Made by a program: the position numbers and the translations under genes
NCBI GenBank assembly: GCA_026874595.1
Contig: CM049322.1
Coordinates: 6,123,900-6,187,899 of the forward strand
DNA length: 64,000 bases
Reading direction: 5' to 3'
Source: Sipunculus nudus
Taxonomy: Eukaryota > Annelida > Sipuncula > Golfingiida > Sipunculidae
Notes under the pieces: generated by a model
Database searches by the model: none
Told to the model about the DNA's origin: nothing
What the model saw: the letters and a program-made list of their open reading frames with translations, nothing else
Part shown: positions 14,060 to 24,259 of the stretch, in pieces
How positions within the stretch are numbered: position 1 is the first letter of the stretch
Layout of the letters: each line of letters begins with the position of its first letter

Positions 14060-16342
14060 ATTACCACCTGTGCATATTAACCCATGGGTTATATGATTAT
14101 TAAGTTTACTACTGATATGTGTGTTAAACACTTATTAATAAATGTATGTATAGCCATCTTAGTTCGTTTAAACTAGTGAGATGGAACATTTATACACATG
14201 CTCAACTGATTAATTCACTATGCATGTTATCTTATCAGTGACTACAGAGAAGAGAACGTGAGACCTTGCATGTCTCCGATAAGAAATGTGCTAGTTGTAA
14301 AGAAACAGATTGTTAAGATTTCTACGTATATCTTGATGATGTTTCTCTTAGACTGAACTGTGACCGTTTTCTGACCACAAAATCCTGTATCCACAGACTG
14401 TGCAGATAAGTATCTTGAAGTGTTTCCTCTCATATCTTTAGATTAGGAAACAAGAAGATTGATAAACGTGTTTATTTTGATATATTCAAAAATAAATTTC
14501 TCATCAACTTGGTAAATATATTTATGCAGCCGTAAGAACGTATGAATGTATGCAGCGGTACATGCTCGTTCAAACACTTAATGGGAGATAAAATATAATA
14601 TATATATATTCAGACATGAAGATAATGCTATATTATTATTTCACGAGTATGTTAAAGGACATGCAATATTTTAGTCGTATAATATAATATTTTATTAAAT
14701 TGTATTATTAACTTCTACAGGGAAGGCGTCGAGGTAATATGACCGCCCGTGTTTGTGTGCGCGTGTGTCCGAGGAATATCTTCGAAATAAGACGAACTTC
14801 TTGTTTAATGATTGACCATGCGCGATAGAAAAAATTACTAATTTGGGACGGATCAGCGACATTGATCCAATAAAATTTGTCCCTTTTTGCTTGCTGTCTC
14901 GTTCGTTTGTTTTTCGGTACAATATCTTAACAAAGCAGCTGATCCTCTCAAAGATTTAACCAACTCAAATATTCTTTATTCTCCACTCTCTCATAAAGTT
15001 TCATTGAAAACTTTTGAGATATTTTTGTATTACTCTGAGGTCGAAAAAGGTATCGTTACGGTTCATTGGCTAAAGTGGATAATTGACGTTATCGCGTCGT
15101 GATTGTGATGCCAACATCATAGCGATGATGTCATAATAACATCACGCGGGTCATGATAAGCTATTGCTTGCCAGCCTCGGTTTTTGTGGGACAATGATGG
15201 TGTGGACAACTGCCACCCCCTCCAACCATTATGTGACTACAATGGCGAAGCAAAATTTAATATTATAATTAGCAATTGATGAGATTAATCTGCTGGGCTA
15301 TAGAGTTTCCCGGTAATTGGCGTGGTAGCTTATCCCGTGACCGAACTCGCCTCAAAATTTCTGCTTAAATGTCCCATCCCCATCCACGCCCCCAGGAGCC
15401 TCACATGGATTACAGTCAATCGTTATAAAAATTTATCACCCTTAACTCATATACATTAGAATATTCACAAGGAAACATCCAGCTGAAGCTTGGCAAGTCT
15501 TGCTTAGATAAATTGCGCGACACGGCTCTAGGTGGCTTCAGCGACGTTTATGTTTCGTGCCACTGGTATCGCCCGGTGCACGCGTATTTCCACTTATGTA
15601 CAGTGGTAAGCAAGTGGTTTTATAACGGAATACTGGCAGGAGCTTACTACATTTTGGAGAATACATCATTCTTCATGTATATTTCATATACCAGATCATA
15701 ATATTTTTTTGAGATAACATGTATATTTATATTAGCACTTATATTTACACATGTACGTTTAACGTATTTGGTATGTAAACAGACCTCTTTAAAAAAACAC
15801 ATTGTGCTTTTCATATTTAACGTTAAATTTAGAGTAACTATTTACAGGGTTGATAACATTCTCGTTTAAAAACATACAATTAACTTGTTAACTACATTTG
15901 CATAATTGCCTTAGATAACTGTAAGATAAAGGCAATATAAATCATTGTTACCACGAGGTATAATTGTTTCCTTATGACTGCCTTTATGTGAACGAAAATC
16001 GATCTTCCTTCAACTCTAAGAAGTTGAATCTTTACATATTACGACTCGATACTTTTTTTTCTAATATGCAATTCTGGAATGCTTTTCTTGTACGTTACTT
16101 ACTTCTACAGCTGTTAACCTGAAGTTATTACACTAAACGCAGCTCTAAATAACCTCAGAAAAAAGGTATTACCAGTAAATAGAAAATACTGTTTTTTTAA
16201 TTAGCATATCTTAGAACATATACATTCCAACAAACTTATTAAAATACCGGTTATTACTTCAGTGTGTTATTAAATACTTACCAATGTTCAAGACACTGAG
16301 TGTGATCCCCAAAAAGAATACCCGGCACGAAGACAACTCCAT
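1..16342 (-). CDS. Secreted multi-domain thrombospondin type 1 (TSP1) repeat protein, 3' end beyond window
   Basis: Coding exons from 5' to 3': 16342-16282 (signal peptide), 11353-11177, 10066-9899, 8756-8592, 8084-7920, 6399-6235, 5864-5700, 4892-4728, 3957-3793, 3247-3083, 2572-2408, 2245-2075, 1606-1448, 1140-970, 519-361 and 53-1 (cut by the window edge). Each TSP1 exon carries one domain with the W-x-x-W-x-x-C motif, CS-x-(T/S)CGGG, an Arg-rich strand (RxRxR or RNRTC) and a final PCPG-like end. Every intron is phase 1, so domains can be gained, lost or skipped without shifting frame. Known TSP1 proteins of this type are secreted or matrix proteins that bind glycans or other proteins; properdin, hemicentin and coadhesin-like proteins are possible relatives. 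No other domain is visible, so the exact family is not assigned. Exon 1606-1448 contains an in-frame stop. Confidence 0.85.
361..519 (-). CDS. TSP1 exon 15
   Basis: 159 nt, phase 1-1: [28 protein letters not shown] and the end CNFNPCPG. This is the intact twin of the stop-bearing exon at 1448-1606. Confidence 0.85.
970..1140 (-). CDS. TSP1 exon 14 (duplicated unit, downstream copy)
   Basis: 171 nt, phase 1-1: [27 protein letters not shown] and the end CNTNPCPG. It contains a two-residue-longer GTFQGSF loop shared only with its duplicate at 2075-2245. Confidence 0.83.
1448..1606 (-). CDS. TSP1 exon 13 with in-frame TAG stop
   Basis: 159 nt, phase 1-1, almost identical to the exon at 361-519. 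At the first conserved Trp after WEE the twin has TGG and this copy has TAG (plus-strand bases CTA near 1590), so a transcript including it would stop here. The splice borders are intact and the exon is a multiple of three, so skipping would rescue the frame. A polymorphism or an assembly error is also possible. Confidence 0.75.
2075..2245 (-). CDS. TSP1 exon 12 (duplicated unit, upstream copy)
   Basis: 171 nt, phase 1-1. Encodes [27 protein letters not shown] and the end CNTNPCPG. Near-identical to the exon at 970-1140 except at its 5' edge (AWWEEW instead of AVWEEW), which marks where the tandem duplication ends. Confidence 0.85.
2408..2572 (-). CDS. TSP1 exon 11
   Basis: 165 nt, phase 1-1. 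Encodes [28 protein letters not shown] and the end CNEFPCPG. The usual GGG motif after the second Cys is DQG. Confidence 0.83.
3083..3247 (-). CDS. TSP1 exon 10
   Basis: 165 nt, phase 1-1. Encodes [28 protein letters not shown] and the end CVMQPCP. The donor is a perfect GTAAGT. Most similar to the exon at 6235-6399. Confidence 0.85.
3793..3957 (-). CDS. TSP1 exon 9
   Basis: 165 nt, phase 1-1. Encodes [29 protein letters not shown] and the end CNTNPCLG. The acceptor follows a T-rich tract; donor GTAAAG. Confidence 0.83.
4728..4892 (-). CDS. TSP1 exon 8
   Basis: 165 nt, phase 1-1. Encodes [35 protein letters not shown] and the end CNFIPCQG. Acceptor TATAG, donor GTAACC. Confidence 0.83.
5700..5864 (-). 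CDS. TSP1 exon 7
   Basis: 165 nt, phase 1-1. Encodes [28 protein letters not shown] and the end CNSAPCLG. Acceptor ACAG, donor GTAAAC. The closest relative in the gene is the exon at 8592-8756. Confidence 0.85.
6235..6399 (-). CDS. TSP1 exon 6
   Basis: 165 nt, phase 1-1. Encodes [15 protein letters not shown], then [12 protein letters not shown] and the end CVLKPCPG. The usual GGG after the second Cys is AIG here. It is closely related to the exon at 3083-3247, as if a pair of exons had duplicated. Confidence 0.85.
6567..6613. repeat. Poly(A) then (TA)n microsatellite
   Basis: A15 run at 6552-6566 followed by about 47 bp TA, in a TSP1 gene intron. The poly(A)-TA junction may be the tail of an old retroposed copy. 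Confidence 0.9.
6640..7790 (-). repeat. Degenerate hairpin-headed repeat copy in the TSP1 gene
   Basis: Shares the order GGAACCTTGAA..., AAAATCATGCATTTTCC, ACAGGTGGCG, and a GGACGGACGGCACGACAGACGG run before a decayed hairpin (CTATGACTCGGATGGCTT). Same orientation as the 30.1 kb copy. Fills the intron between exons 7920 and 6399. Confidence 0.65.
7920..8084 (-). CDS. TSP1 exon 5
   Basis: 165 nt, phase 1-1. Encodes [28 protein letters not shown] and the end CNIIPCP. Acceptor ACAG, donor GTAATA. Confidence 0.85.
8222..8585. repeat. Minisatellite, ~64-bp unit, about five copies
   Basis: Repeated units share AACCTGTGTAAGAGATATAG followed by a variable part and GGTATAAAATGTATAAT. Copies degrade toward the exon at 8592. 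It lies wholly in an intron of the TSP1 gene. Confidence 0.8.
8592..8756 (-). CDS. TSP1 exon 4
   Basis: 165 nt, phase 1-1. Encodes [17 protein letters not shown], the strand VRVRVRSC and the end SLSPCLG. It is very similar to the exon at 5700-5864. A ~64-bp minisatellite lies directly beside its donor end. Confidence 0.85.
9486..9772. repeat. Compound (TA)n / (GA)n microsatellite cluster
   Basis: (TA)n at 9486-9531, further TA tracts across 9597-9725, then a GAGA/GACA-rich stretch to about 9772. Apparent reading frames here are only repeat translations. Confidence 0.9.
9899..10066 (-). CDS. TSP1 exon 3, variant with extra Cys segment
   Basis: Phase 1-1 exon of 168 nt: [17 protein letters not shown], then a [17 protein letters not shown] segment, ending CNVSPCPG. 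The acceptor CAG and the donor GTATGG are both clear. It pairs with the preceding exon as the N-terminal TSP1 subtype. Confidence 0.8.
10202..10528. mobile_element. MITE with ~43-60 bp terminal inverted repeats
   Basis: The left arm 10202-10244 begins GTACCTTTGAGCAAG. The right arm 10486-10528 is its inverted match (reverse complement GTACCTTTGAACAAG). Similarity extends inward through TTATCAGCGC on both sides. The interior has no coding capacity. A target duplication is not obvious. Lies in TSP1 intron 2. Confidence 0.7.
11177..11353 (-). CDS. TSP1 exon 2, variant with extra Cys segment
   Basis: Phase 1-1 exon of 177 nt. It encodes [15 protein letters not shown], then [20 protein letters not shown] and ends CNTQECPG. 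The CYC...YC...C segment replaces the usual RNRTCNPG stretch, a subtype shared only with the next exon. Confidence 0.8.
12078..13456. mobile_element. Non-autonomous hAT-like DNA transposon, 1379 bp
   Basis: Perfect 16-bp terminal inverted repeats TAGGGCCCTGCGCGGG are flanked by an exact 8-bp duplication ATGTGTAC at 12070-12077 and 13457-13464. An 8-bp duplication and a TIR start of the form YARNG are hallmarks of the hAT superfamily. The ends are strikingly GC-rich (GCCCGCCCCGCCCC arrays) around an AT-rich core. No transposase frame is visible. Inserted in the first intron of the TSP1 gene. Confidence 0.85.
14008..14057. repeat. (TA)n microsatellite
   Basis: Uninterrupted TA dinucleotides of about 50 bp in TSP1 intron 1. 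The rest of 13465-16281 shows no exon or named repeat that I can support. Confidence 0.95.
16282..16342 (-). CDS. TSP1 gene exon 1: start codon and signal peptide
   Basis: ATG at 16342-16340 opens the peptide [20 protein letters not shown], a short N-region followed by a hydrophobic core typical of a secretory signal. It ends ATT G before a consensus donor GTAAGT (phase 1), matching the phase-1 acceptor of the first TSP1 exon 4.9 kb downstream. That intron holds an hAT-like element and the 14008-14057 (TA)n tract. Confidence 0.75.
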
Positions 16343-16809
16343 ATTAATAGCACGTGATGTCCTGTGATAGTAAAAGTGTTGAGTAAAATTGACACAAGCA
16401 CTTCACATTTAACACCGGCCGTTGAAGACATTTAATCACAATGCTCCCATTGAAAAGACAGGGAATGCGATAAATATATTAACAACTAAGTGGTTTTTTA
16501 TTTTACTGTCTGTTGGGACAACGAAGTAGTTTGTTATCTCACTGTCTGTGGGCTACGCTGATGATATGAACCGCATGGGAAATAGCTAGATAGCTTATCT
16601 TTTGCCAAACCGATGACACATGATTCGGCCAATATCCGAGTTAAAATGTACCAGGAAAACATATGGATTAATTCCCCCCCCCCCCCCTCTCTCTCTCTCT
16701 CTCATAGAAACACCTCCATAATAAATACAGAACATGATATTATGAATACAATATTATGTTGTTCAGGGCTAATTAATTAATCAGATGATTGATCTAGTCA
16801 AAGCAATTG

Positions 16810-16872
<63 letters not shown>

Positions 16873-17824
16873 GTGGTATAGCCGTCTTAGACTGTGGTTG
16901 AAGCCAGTGACATACAGCGCCGTTGTCACTTTTGTTACATCTTGGCACATGCACACACTAATCATGTCCAACAACAAACGTATGATGACATTTTCCGTCA
17001 GAAATGGACATTTTGTTATTCGTACTGGTAAATTATACAACATTGCTGATAATGTAGACTGGGAGGCTACATTTTCGTACACAATGTAGCCTACATGGGA
17101 TATATGAATTTACATTTAATAAAACATCTTGTGCTATTTTAACTTTGTCTTTCAGCTTTTTGAAAGACACTGTTGACATGTTACGGGAGGGGGCCACAGT
17201 GGGGAAAGAGTGCTATGGGAGATCTTGTCACCTCTTTCAAGGGAAATACTTGTGCATTGGCTTATGTATTTGCTGGAACATCGAGCTGCCCCTGAATGAC
17301 GGCGAGAGCCGGATGTTTTAAATGTCACATTTATGTCACAATAAGATCTGCACTCACGGGAAACTCACGAAATTAGTAAGAACGGAGACACTGCCTTATG
17401 CAGGAAATGCAAAGCAAAGATCGTTTAAATGTTATAGATATGTAAAGATCAAGGAAAATAACTAATAAATATATATTAACAAGAACAAACTGTAAATACA
17501 TGTAATTATACAACTTAAATTACATTGTTTGACTCACACAGCTTTCCTTAATAGACATGTCTATTGTTGCGGGGTGACATAAAAGCGGACCGAATTGTCT
17601 TGCTAGTAGAGCTTGTTTTTCTAGCGAAGCGGTTGGAACGCCGGACATGTGCGCCACCGACATTGGTTCGAATCCCGGATCGGCTCGATTTTTTCCCCTG
17701 ATAAATTTGTCTTCGTAACACTATTCATGATTCAACTTTGTTATTTTTGTAATCACAATTTGTGGGAGTACCCCGCCACCGACCTGTTTAATGTACACAA
17801 AACATACATATATATGATGGTCAA
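16343..17824. other. Region upstream of the TSP1 gene, no gene seen
   Basis: Holds a C run plus (CT)n at 16674-16703, (AC)n followed by (AT)n at 16813-16871, and a tRNA-like pol III box pair near 17620-17695. No supported exon. It should contain the TSP1 promoter, but no clear TATA or Inr element could be chosen. Confidence 0.6.
17618..17696 (+). other. tRNA-like pol III element (SINE head or tRNA pseudogene)
   Basis: An A-box-like TAGCGAAGCGG and a perfect B box GGTTCGAATCC are spaced as in tRNA genes and followed by a T6 terminator. The acceptor, T-arm and anticodon stems do not fold cleanly, so this is not called a functional tRNA. Confidence 0.4.
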
Positions 17825-18186
17825 CAGACATGGGGTCTATTACAGTTGTTCTATTACTATTACTATTACTATTACTTTCAATTTCTGATATTACTATTAC
17901 TATTACTATTACCACATTTTATCTTCTATTACTATTACTATTACTATTACTGGGGTATCTATTACTATTACTATTACTATTACATAAACTAATGGGAGGA
18001 TTCTAAACTTTGCGCAGCCATGAGTGCTATAAACTAGCACTGCAATCACATTTTTTTATATAAGATATTAATATTAGAAGCACCTATATCATCCAGTTAC
18101 CTACACAATTTTCTTATACTGTGTCTGTCATTAACAATAAGCCTAATGATACTGGAGTTCTTAATTATTTCAGCTTCTTTAATTCT

Positions 18187-18248
<62 letters not shown>

Positions 18249-19941
18249 AAACCTCAATGATTATAGGGGCGTTTCAAGTCGAAATTATAAGATAATTGTA
18301 TGAACTCTTGAATATATGTAATTTAAAAGCAACCCATTGTAAAGACCCTGGCATATGTAAAATATTGATTTATAATTATATGCATACTTGTACATTTGTT
18401 ATTATTTTCATATATATTTCACATAAATTTATTTTATAGGACATACTTCTGTTAAGATTTAATCTTATTTCGCATAATTAATAAATAAGGTTTTCAGTGT
18501 AACTAAAAATGGTCTCCAAAGGAATTATTCATGATTATGTCATATTAATATTTAGTATCATAGCTGACAATTTAGTCATTTGTGTATGTATCAGGAGAGG
18601 CATTTTGGTAGGGCTGTGTCCTGTTTCTACTGTTTACATCAAGATTCTGGACAGATTCTAAACTGGAGACAAAAGTACCCCATCTTCTCAAGTGTATATA
18701 TGTTCATTTGGATATGATGCCATGTTTTATTTTATCACATAGTACATCTTGAGAGTGAACAGAGAGGTGGTAAACTTTACAATAATGGTAGCATGCATGG
18801 CTTTTATTCTTCAGGCATGCCCTTCTTCATTGCAGCAAAACCAGCACAGGATAATTTAGGAATATGGAGAGTGATTTAAACTTATATCAATTTTACAAAA
18901 CAAATAAAATATTATTTATATCACTTTCACAATTAATTTGGTATTCAACAATCTTATACTTTAAATTTTGTACATAACAGGATCTAATTATTTGATATCA
19001 AAATTTCAGATATTAAATAATAAAATATTAACAGTTACTTATATTCTCATATTATATAATCAAATAAATTAATATCTTAAAAATTGTTCATTAAATTTTC
19101 AAAATATAAATTAACATAATTTTAGATACTGAATGAAGGTCTGCAAGATTGGTACTATGAAATAACAGACAAGTATTAAAAGAATTATTTTAAAGAATAT
19201 TAATATAAATTAAATAGATAATACATGTGCCTGCAGTATGACTTTTTCAAAGTGATTGTAGTACTGGTATGAGTTTATATAGCATTGTAGGCTTCCATAC
19301 GTTATGGGTAGTGAAAACACCATAAGCTTATCATGAACATTTTGGGTCTGCACTGCAAAAACATCTGGTTCCATATTCTATTTTTCTTAAATGTGTGTTA
19401 TTGCAGTCTGTATGATTAAAATGCAAACTGGCTTGTGAAAATAAATCTAGGTGCATTTCAGAATATGCATATGGATTGATGGATGTGAGATAAGATGTAC
19501 ATGTCAATATAATAATACACAATTTATCTGTCTCATAACATCAAACATTCCCCTTTTTATCCAGGGTGTACTAATCAAAGGTCAGATTGTGCCAGGTTAC
19601 CTATTTGGCTGTGACCTGCTCTGTCCAGTACTCTTATGTAATTAGCACCAGTGGTCACCAGCAGTGTGGCAGCTGGCCCATGCTTGCCTCAACAATAGGC
19701 TTTTCCTGGGCAATGGCTGGACAAGAATTGAGTGAGTTCAGCATTATTTGCTGATATGCTTCATGATCAAGGGGCTCACAGGAAGTAATAGAAAGTAATA
19801 TGTATTACTCTATTACTTTGCCTTCTGTTTCTATTACTATTACAGCTAAAATATTTGAGTCTATTACTATTACTATTACATGGAAAAAGCTGTAATAGTC
19901 TATTACTATTACTATTACTTATTACTATTACCCCATGTCTG
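17825..19941. mobile_element. Non-autonomous hAT-like element, 2117 bp, with (ATTACT)n arrays at both ends
   Basis: 12-bp perfect inverted ends CAGACATGGGGT are flanked by an exact 8-bp duplication ATGGTCAA (17817-17824 and 19942-19949). Inside each end lie arrays of a 6-bp unit TATTAC, at 17842-17986 and 19799-19931, in the same orientation at both ends. The core is AT-rich and contains a 55-bp (TA)n tract at 18190-18245. No transposase frame is visible. Confidence 0.8.
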
Positions 19942-19949
19942 ATGGTCAA

Positions 19950-20701
19950 CCATAACATTGTCAATCCCGATAACTGGAAAGGGACGCCCCCAAAACACGT
20001 TTTTTAATCTTGCATGGGATTCGTACCCTTGAAATATGAATAACGGAAGTAGTTGTAAAAAACATAACCGTCAAACCGTATAATGTGTATGCCTTTATGT
20101 GAGCGAGAGTCTAAATTCGCGATAGTCCCGAGAGGTATATTATAGCGAACATAAAGCCTTCGGAAATAATTTAAGACGCCCCATCAGCACTGCTGAGCAG
20201 TCATTGATATTATGATCACATTATTCGTCTCACCTATCTTGATGGGTCAGTTTTAATCAAGCCTATGGTGTATATGGAATTAGGACCAGATCTTAAAAGC
20301 ACCAGTTCAAATATGAATAAATCCAACTAGTTGAGTAAATGAAGACAAATAAAGGATTATAATAAAAGTAAGAAAACATTAGGTATTTTTTACCTATAGA
20401 AAAGTATCTAGTGAGATCGCGAAAGAAAAACCCTCGCGAAATACCAAACAATGTAATATTGCGAAATTTCAACCTCTGAAATTTGAGGCCAACCTTAGAG
20501 CCCGTGCCTTCTTTTTTTTGTATTAAAACTGTGAAGAGGGAACAGAAGGTTCCAACGTGCAGTTGGTGAACAGACGCCATCAGAAAAAATAGGGCGCCAT
20601 TAATAACTCAAACCACACGCACTTCCAGAGCAATTTCATTGAAAACATTATAAAACGAGAAAGATTGTCCGACGATATTTGTGTATAATATTTTATATTT
20701 A

Positions 20702-20763
<62 letters not shown>

Positions 20764-21305
20764 GCATAGGACTGGGAAAATATCCGGATGAAAAGACAGG
20801 GGTGATAAGATCATCTTACACTCTTGACGCTGTAGATCTAATTTTTGTGGAAATAAGCTGTCTTTGCGACAGTGCTTTTTGCAGCAAAGAAAAGCCCGGA
20901 AGAAGGAAGGTTATGGATCGCATGTCAAACAAACTTATGATACCCACTGTCAACCGAGGGGGGAAATATATGGATTACCAAAATATAAGATATTAATAGA
21001 AAAATAGATATCTCGATTTATTTTCTCATATTTCTAGGCTATGATTTAAGCAGTATAGGGAGCTAAGACATATTCCTTGAAACAATGAGAGAGAAAAATA
21101 TTTTATTCAACATAAAAGCATGCATCTTTTTGGCATTTCTCATTAACAGAAAAAAACTTAGCTTGTGTTTATTTATTATTGATAAATTTAACCATTTCAT
21201 AGACAACATTATTGACTTTCGGGCATGTACTGTCAGACCCGGAAGATACCCGCTAAAATATCCCCTTAAATATACAAGTTAATGTTATCACTCAAGAAGT
21301 GTGTG

Positions 21306-21342
<37 letters not shown>

Positions 21343-21832
21343 AAGGGTGTGTGTTTGTTTGTGTGAAGGTCACATAAGATAATTAACAAATATTATGTAA
21401 TTAAACAATAAATTCATTTCAAAGAAACCTCACGGTGTAACGTTAAACTCGTGTAGATAATAATATGTTCTAATAAAATAATAAATAAAATGTCACATGA
21501 ATCAACACTTGTAAAGCTATCGACCAAACATTTGGCACATCGCAAATTTCTAGACGCATGAAAGAACTGACTGTTTTCCCCGGACCATCATAAATGTAAA
21601 TATAAACATCTATATAGATAATCAGCTATAAATAGAAACATGCGTACATTTCCTATGCATCTTTAAATCATTGCTTCAGAAATCATTGGAAAATGTGAAC
21701 TTATTTCTAAGACGATAACTTTCAGTTCCATCTTAAACACATTACAGATCACATGATTGACATATCAAATATCAAAGAGACAATACCGTCTTTTATAAAG
21801 GGAATATTGTACGAGCTGCAGTGCATATATTG
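19950..21832. other. Intergenic spacer between the TSP1 and NACHT genes
   Basis: Contains a ~55-bp (TA)n tract (20705-20759) and a (GT)n tract (21315-21342). A TTTATT at 21102-21107 could be an AATAAA poly(A) signal for the minus-strand NACHT gene, but it is ~730 bp past the stop. No gene supported. Confidence 0.55.
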
Positions 21833-24259
21833 TTAGAATATTATGTTGAGATTTGGTAGTTTTGCTTTTATTTCGGTCTCCATTTCAAACTTGACTTCGT
21901 ATGAAATATCATTAATTGAAAGGTTGAGCTCGTCTAATGTAACCATCTTATCCGTCATGGTAACGAGTTTCTTAAGATCATCATCAAAATTGTTGAAGGA
22001 CACGTCGAGTTTGTTTAGACCCGGGCATTTTGGTAGGGCTTGGACCAGCTTGAGGAAAGTGTCATTGTCAGCTAAGCTGTAATACCGAAGTGCCAAGGTG
22101 GTTAAACTTGGAAACTCTGTGAGCTTGTCTGCGAGTTTAGCAACCGCTTCAATGTCGATGGTACTGTCACTTAAGTCAAGCAGTTCTAATTTAGGCAGAG
22201 TTGGTATCCAGCTCATCACAGTAATAAAATCCGTGTGTATACAACTAGCCAAGTACAGTTCTCTTAGGTTGGGAAGACCCTCTAATGCTTTTCCAAGCTT
22301 TTGCAGACTGGTCGCATCTACTGACCAAGCTCCGAGCTCAAGAATTTCAATATCTGGAGTAAATTTGAGTGAGGAAACAACAGGCCCTCCCGCCCCCTGG
22401 TCCTTCTCCAAGCAGTCACACAAACGAAGCTCGCGTAACTTGGGTAGATTTAACATATATCCTGCGAGTTTATTAAAAATCTCATGATCACCGCGATTAT
22501 CATATATATCTAAAACTTCCAACTCTGGAGTGTACGGTAGACACTTCAGTAGGGCCCCAACACTTTCTTCATAAACAATTGGACCCGTGTCCAATGATGT
22601 ACAGTCGCGGAACCTGAGTTCCCTGACTCTGCCAAGCAGAGTGATCCCATCAACTAGTTTCTCAAAATTCTCCGACCCCAGTAGAGTACCGCTGAAGTCA
22701 AGTTTCTGCAGCGCCATGGTGGCTATTGAGTCCAGTATTACAGCAAAGTGTCCAGTTTCTGCTACCTCTTTGTAGTTATGGACGCAGAGCTCTTCCAATG
22801 AGAGATGAGCGAAGATGTCCGTAATGTCTTCATCCAGAGGTAACTCGTCTTCCTGTTCCAAGTACCAGACGTCATGGTAACGGAGCCTGAGACAACGGAG
22901 ATTTGGAGCTCTCAGGTGTTTCAAGATGGCGACATGTCTCACTTCCCTCATAACTAGCGTGATCTCTGTTACCTCTGTAGCATCCATTGATAAATACGTA
23001 GTGAGAAGTGATGCTCGGTATCTACTAAGTATCTCAAGTTCTATAATCGGAGGCAATGTAAATTTGGCATTCTTGTTTTCTGACAGATACGTCAGCTGTA
23101 GAGACGACCTCGTTCTGGCCACGTTTCTGACGGAACCTTGCATGATGGGAATTACATGTTTCATGATTGGCGCCCCGCCTAAACCTGAGATGAAACTCAT
23201 GATCATCGAACCTTCTTTTACAGAAGTAGAGGACATACACAGGTCTAGCAGGATCTTATTTTGCTTACTTTGGTCGATGTTTACGATGTAGTATGAGGCG
23301 AAGAATTCTTGTAACGATTTGTGAGGAAAAGCCACCAGCTTTGTACCCTCCTGCCTTCTAAAGAAACCCAAAGCCCAAGCTTTTTCTCCAACGTTTTCCC
23401 TAACGCTTTCAGCATCAAAACTCAACTGCATTTCTTTCTTCATCAATCCACTAAATGCAACTTCTCCTATTTGGACTAGCTCTGACTTGTACTTTCTAAG
23501 AATTTCTTCACTGGTTTGCATTGTTCCACCGTTTGCGTTCCTTTGCTCATAAACTGTGCATACATATGCCACAAACTCTAGGTAAAACTCCGTGAACGAG
23601 CTGTATATTCGTTTTGTGTGTTTCCACATAATACATATGAAAGCTAATAAAACAGGAAACCTGCTGAAGTTGCGGAATTCCTCTGTGCTCCTCATCACAC
23701 TTATCAGTGGTCCCTGCTCTCGGTTATCCAGAATAGTTTTTGACACGTAATTGGCGACCCCCTCCTGCGACACGCCTCGTAACATTACATGGATGTCAGG
23801 TATATCATCTCGGTCTCCATAGTGATGCGCGGGATTGTACCTCGAGGTCACCAGAACATTGACGTCATTTAGCAAAGCCCTTGTCGCTATCTTTGTGACG
23901 TCAGCACGACCGGGGCTATCAAACTCGTCGTAGCCTTCTAGTATGATCAACGTTCTCTGCTGATGTTGCTTTATTTGTGCACAAAGCGTTTGAGCCTCGA
24001 TTTCATCATTAGTTATTTGATCTTGGATTATATCCTTAAGAGACTGGTCTTCCTTGACCTCGCGCACGCAGATCGGTATCACCAACATGAATTGCCCAAG
24101 CACTTTCCGCACGTGTTTGGAAAATTTCCAGTGTCTTTTTAGCCATTTTGACATCACAAGCCTGCTCCATTTTAAAGCGATTCTCTTCGCCAAACTTGTT
24201 TTTCCTGTTCCCGCCTCTCCCTCAATGAAGATTAGCCTGGGCCACACATTGGACACTCC
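21833..24259 (-). CDS. NACHT receptor exon 9: NACHT NTPase and LRRs
   Basis: One 2427-nt exon with its stop. Acceptor TTTGTAG, then GVSNVWPRLIFIEGEAGTGK carrying the P-loop. Walker B is LIILEGYDEFD, with Glu in place of the first Asp of the usual DGxDE. FPHKSLQEFFASYY is the conserved winged-helix/HD2 motif of NLRs. The C-terminal third repeats units such as LPNLRELYLASC and CPGLNKLDVSFN at ~28-residue spacing. As a stand-alone frame it has no good ATG before the P-loop, supporting an upstream splice. Confidence 0.95.
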   Translation of the reverse strand, partial: GVSNVWPRLIFIEGEAGTGKTSLAKRIALKWSRLVMSKWLKRHWKFSKHVRKVLGQFMLVIPICVREVKEDQSLKDIIQDQITNDEIEAQTLCAQIKQHQQRTLIILEGYDEFDSPGRADVTKIATRALLNDVNVLVTSRYNPAHHYGDRDDIPDIHVMLRGVSQEGVANYVSKTILDNREQGPLISVMRSTEEFRNFSRFPVLLAFICIMWKHTKRIYSSFTEFYLEFVAYVCTVYEQRNANGGTMQTSEEILRKYKSELVQIGEVAFSGLMKKEMQLSFDAESVRENVGEKAWALGFFRRQEGTKLVAFPHKSLQEFFASYYIVNIDQSKQNKILLDLCMSSTSVKEGSMIMSFISGLGGAPIMKHVIPIMQGSVRNVARTRSSLQLTYLSENKNAKFTLPPIIELEILSRYRASLLTTYLSMDATEVTEITLVMREVRHVAILKHLRAPNLRCLRLRYHDVWYLEQEDELPLDEDITDIFAHLSLEELCVHNYKEVAETGHFAVILDSIATMALQKLDFSGTLLGSENFEKLVDGITLLGRVRELRFRDCTSLDTGPIVYEESVGALLKCLPYTPELEVLDIYDNRGDHEIFNKLAGYMLNLPKLRELRLCDCLEKDQGAGGPVVSSLKFTPDIEILELGAWSVDATSLQKLGKALEGLPNLRELYLASCIHTDFITVMSWIPTLPKLELLDLSDSTIDIEAVAKLADKLTEFPSLTTLALRYYSLADNDTFLKLVQALPKCPGLNKLDVSFNNFDDDLKKLVTMTDKMVTLDELNLSINDISYEVKFEMETEIKAKLPNLNIIF

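Noticed and set aside
17842-19931. TATTAC arrays as a telomere-like or CRISPR-like array
   Set aside because: Simple 6-bp repeats without spacers, contained inside a transposon with defined ends.
22098-23291. Plus-strand frames of 120-130 codons inside the NACHT exon
   Set aside because: They are antisense shadows of the LRR and NACHT coding sequence.
24256-24259. Treating the NACHT frame as a stand-alone cytosolic NLR gene starting at 24256
   Set aside because: The start would be a GTG directly beside the P-loop, preceded by an acceptor. The upstream exons join in frame with matching phases.
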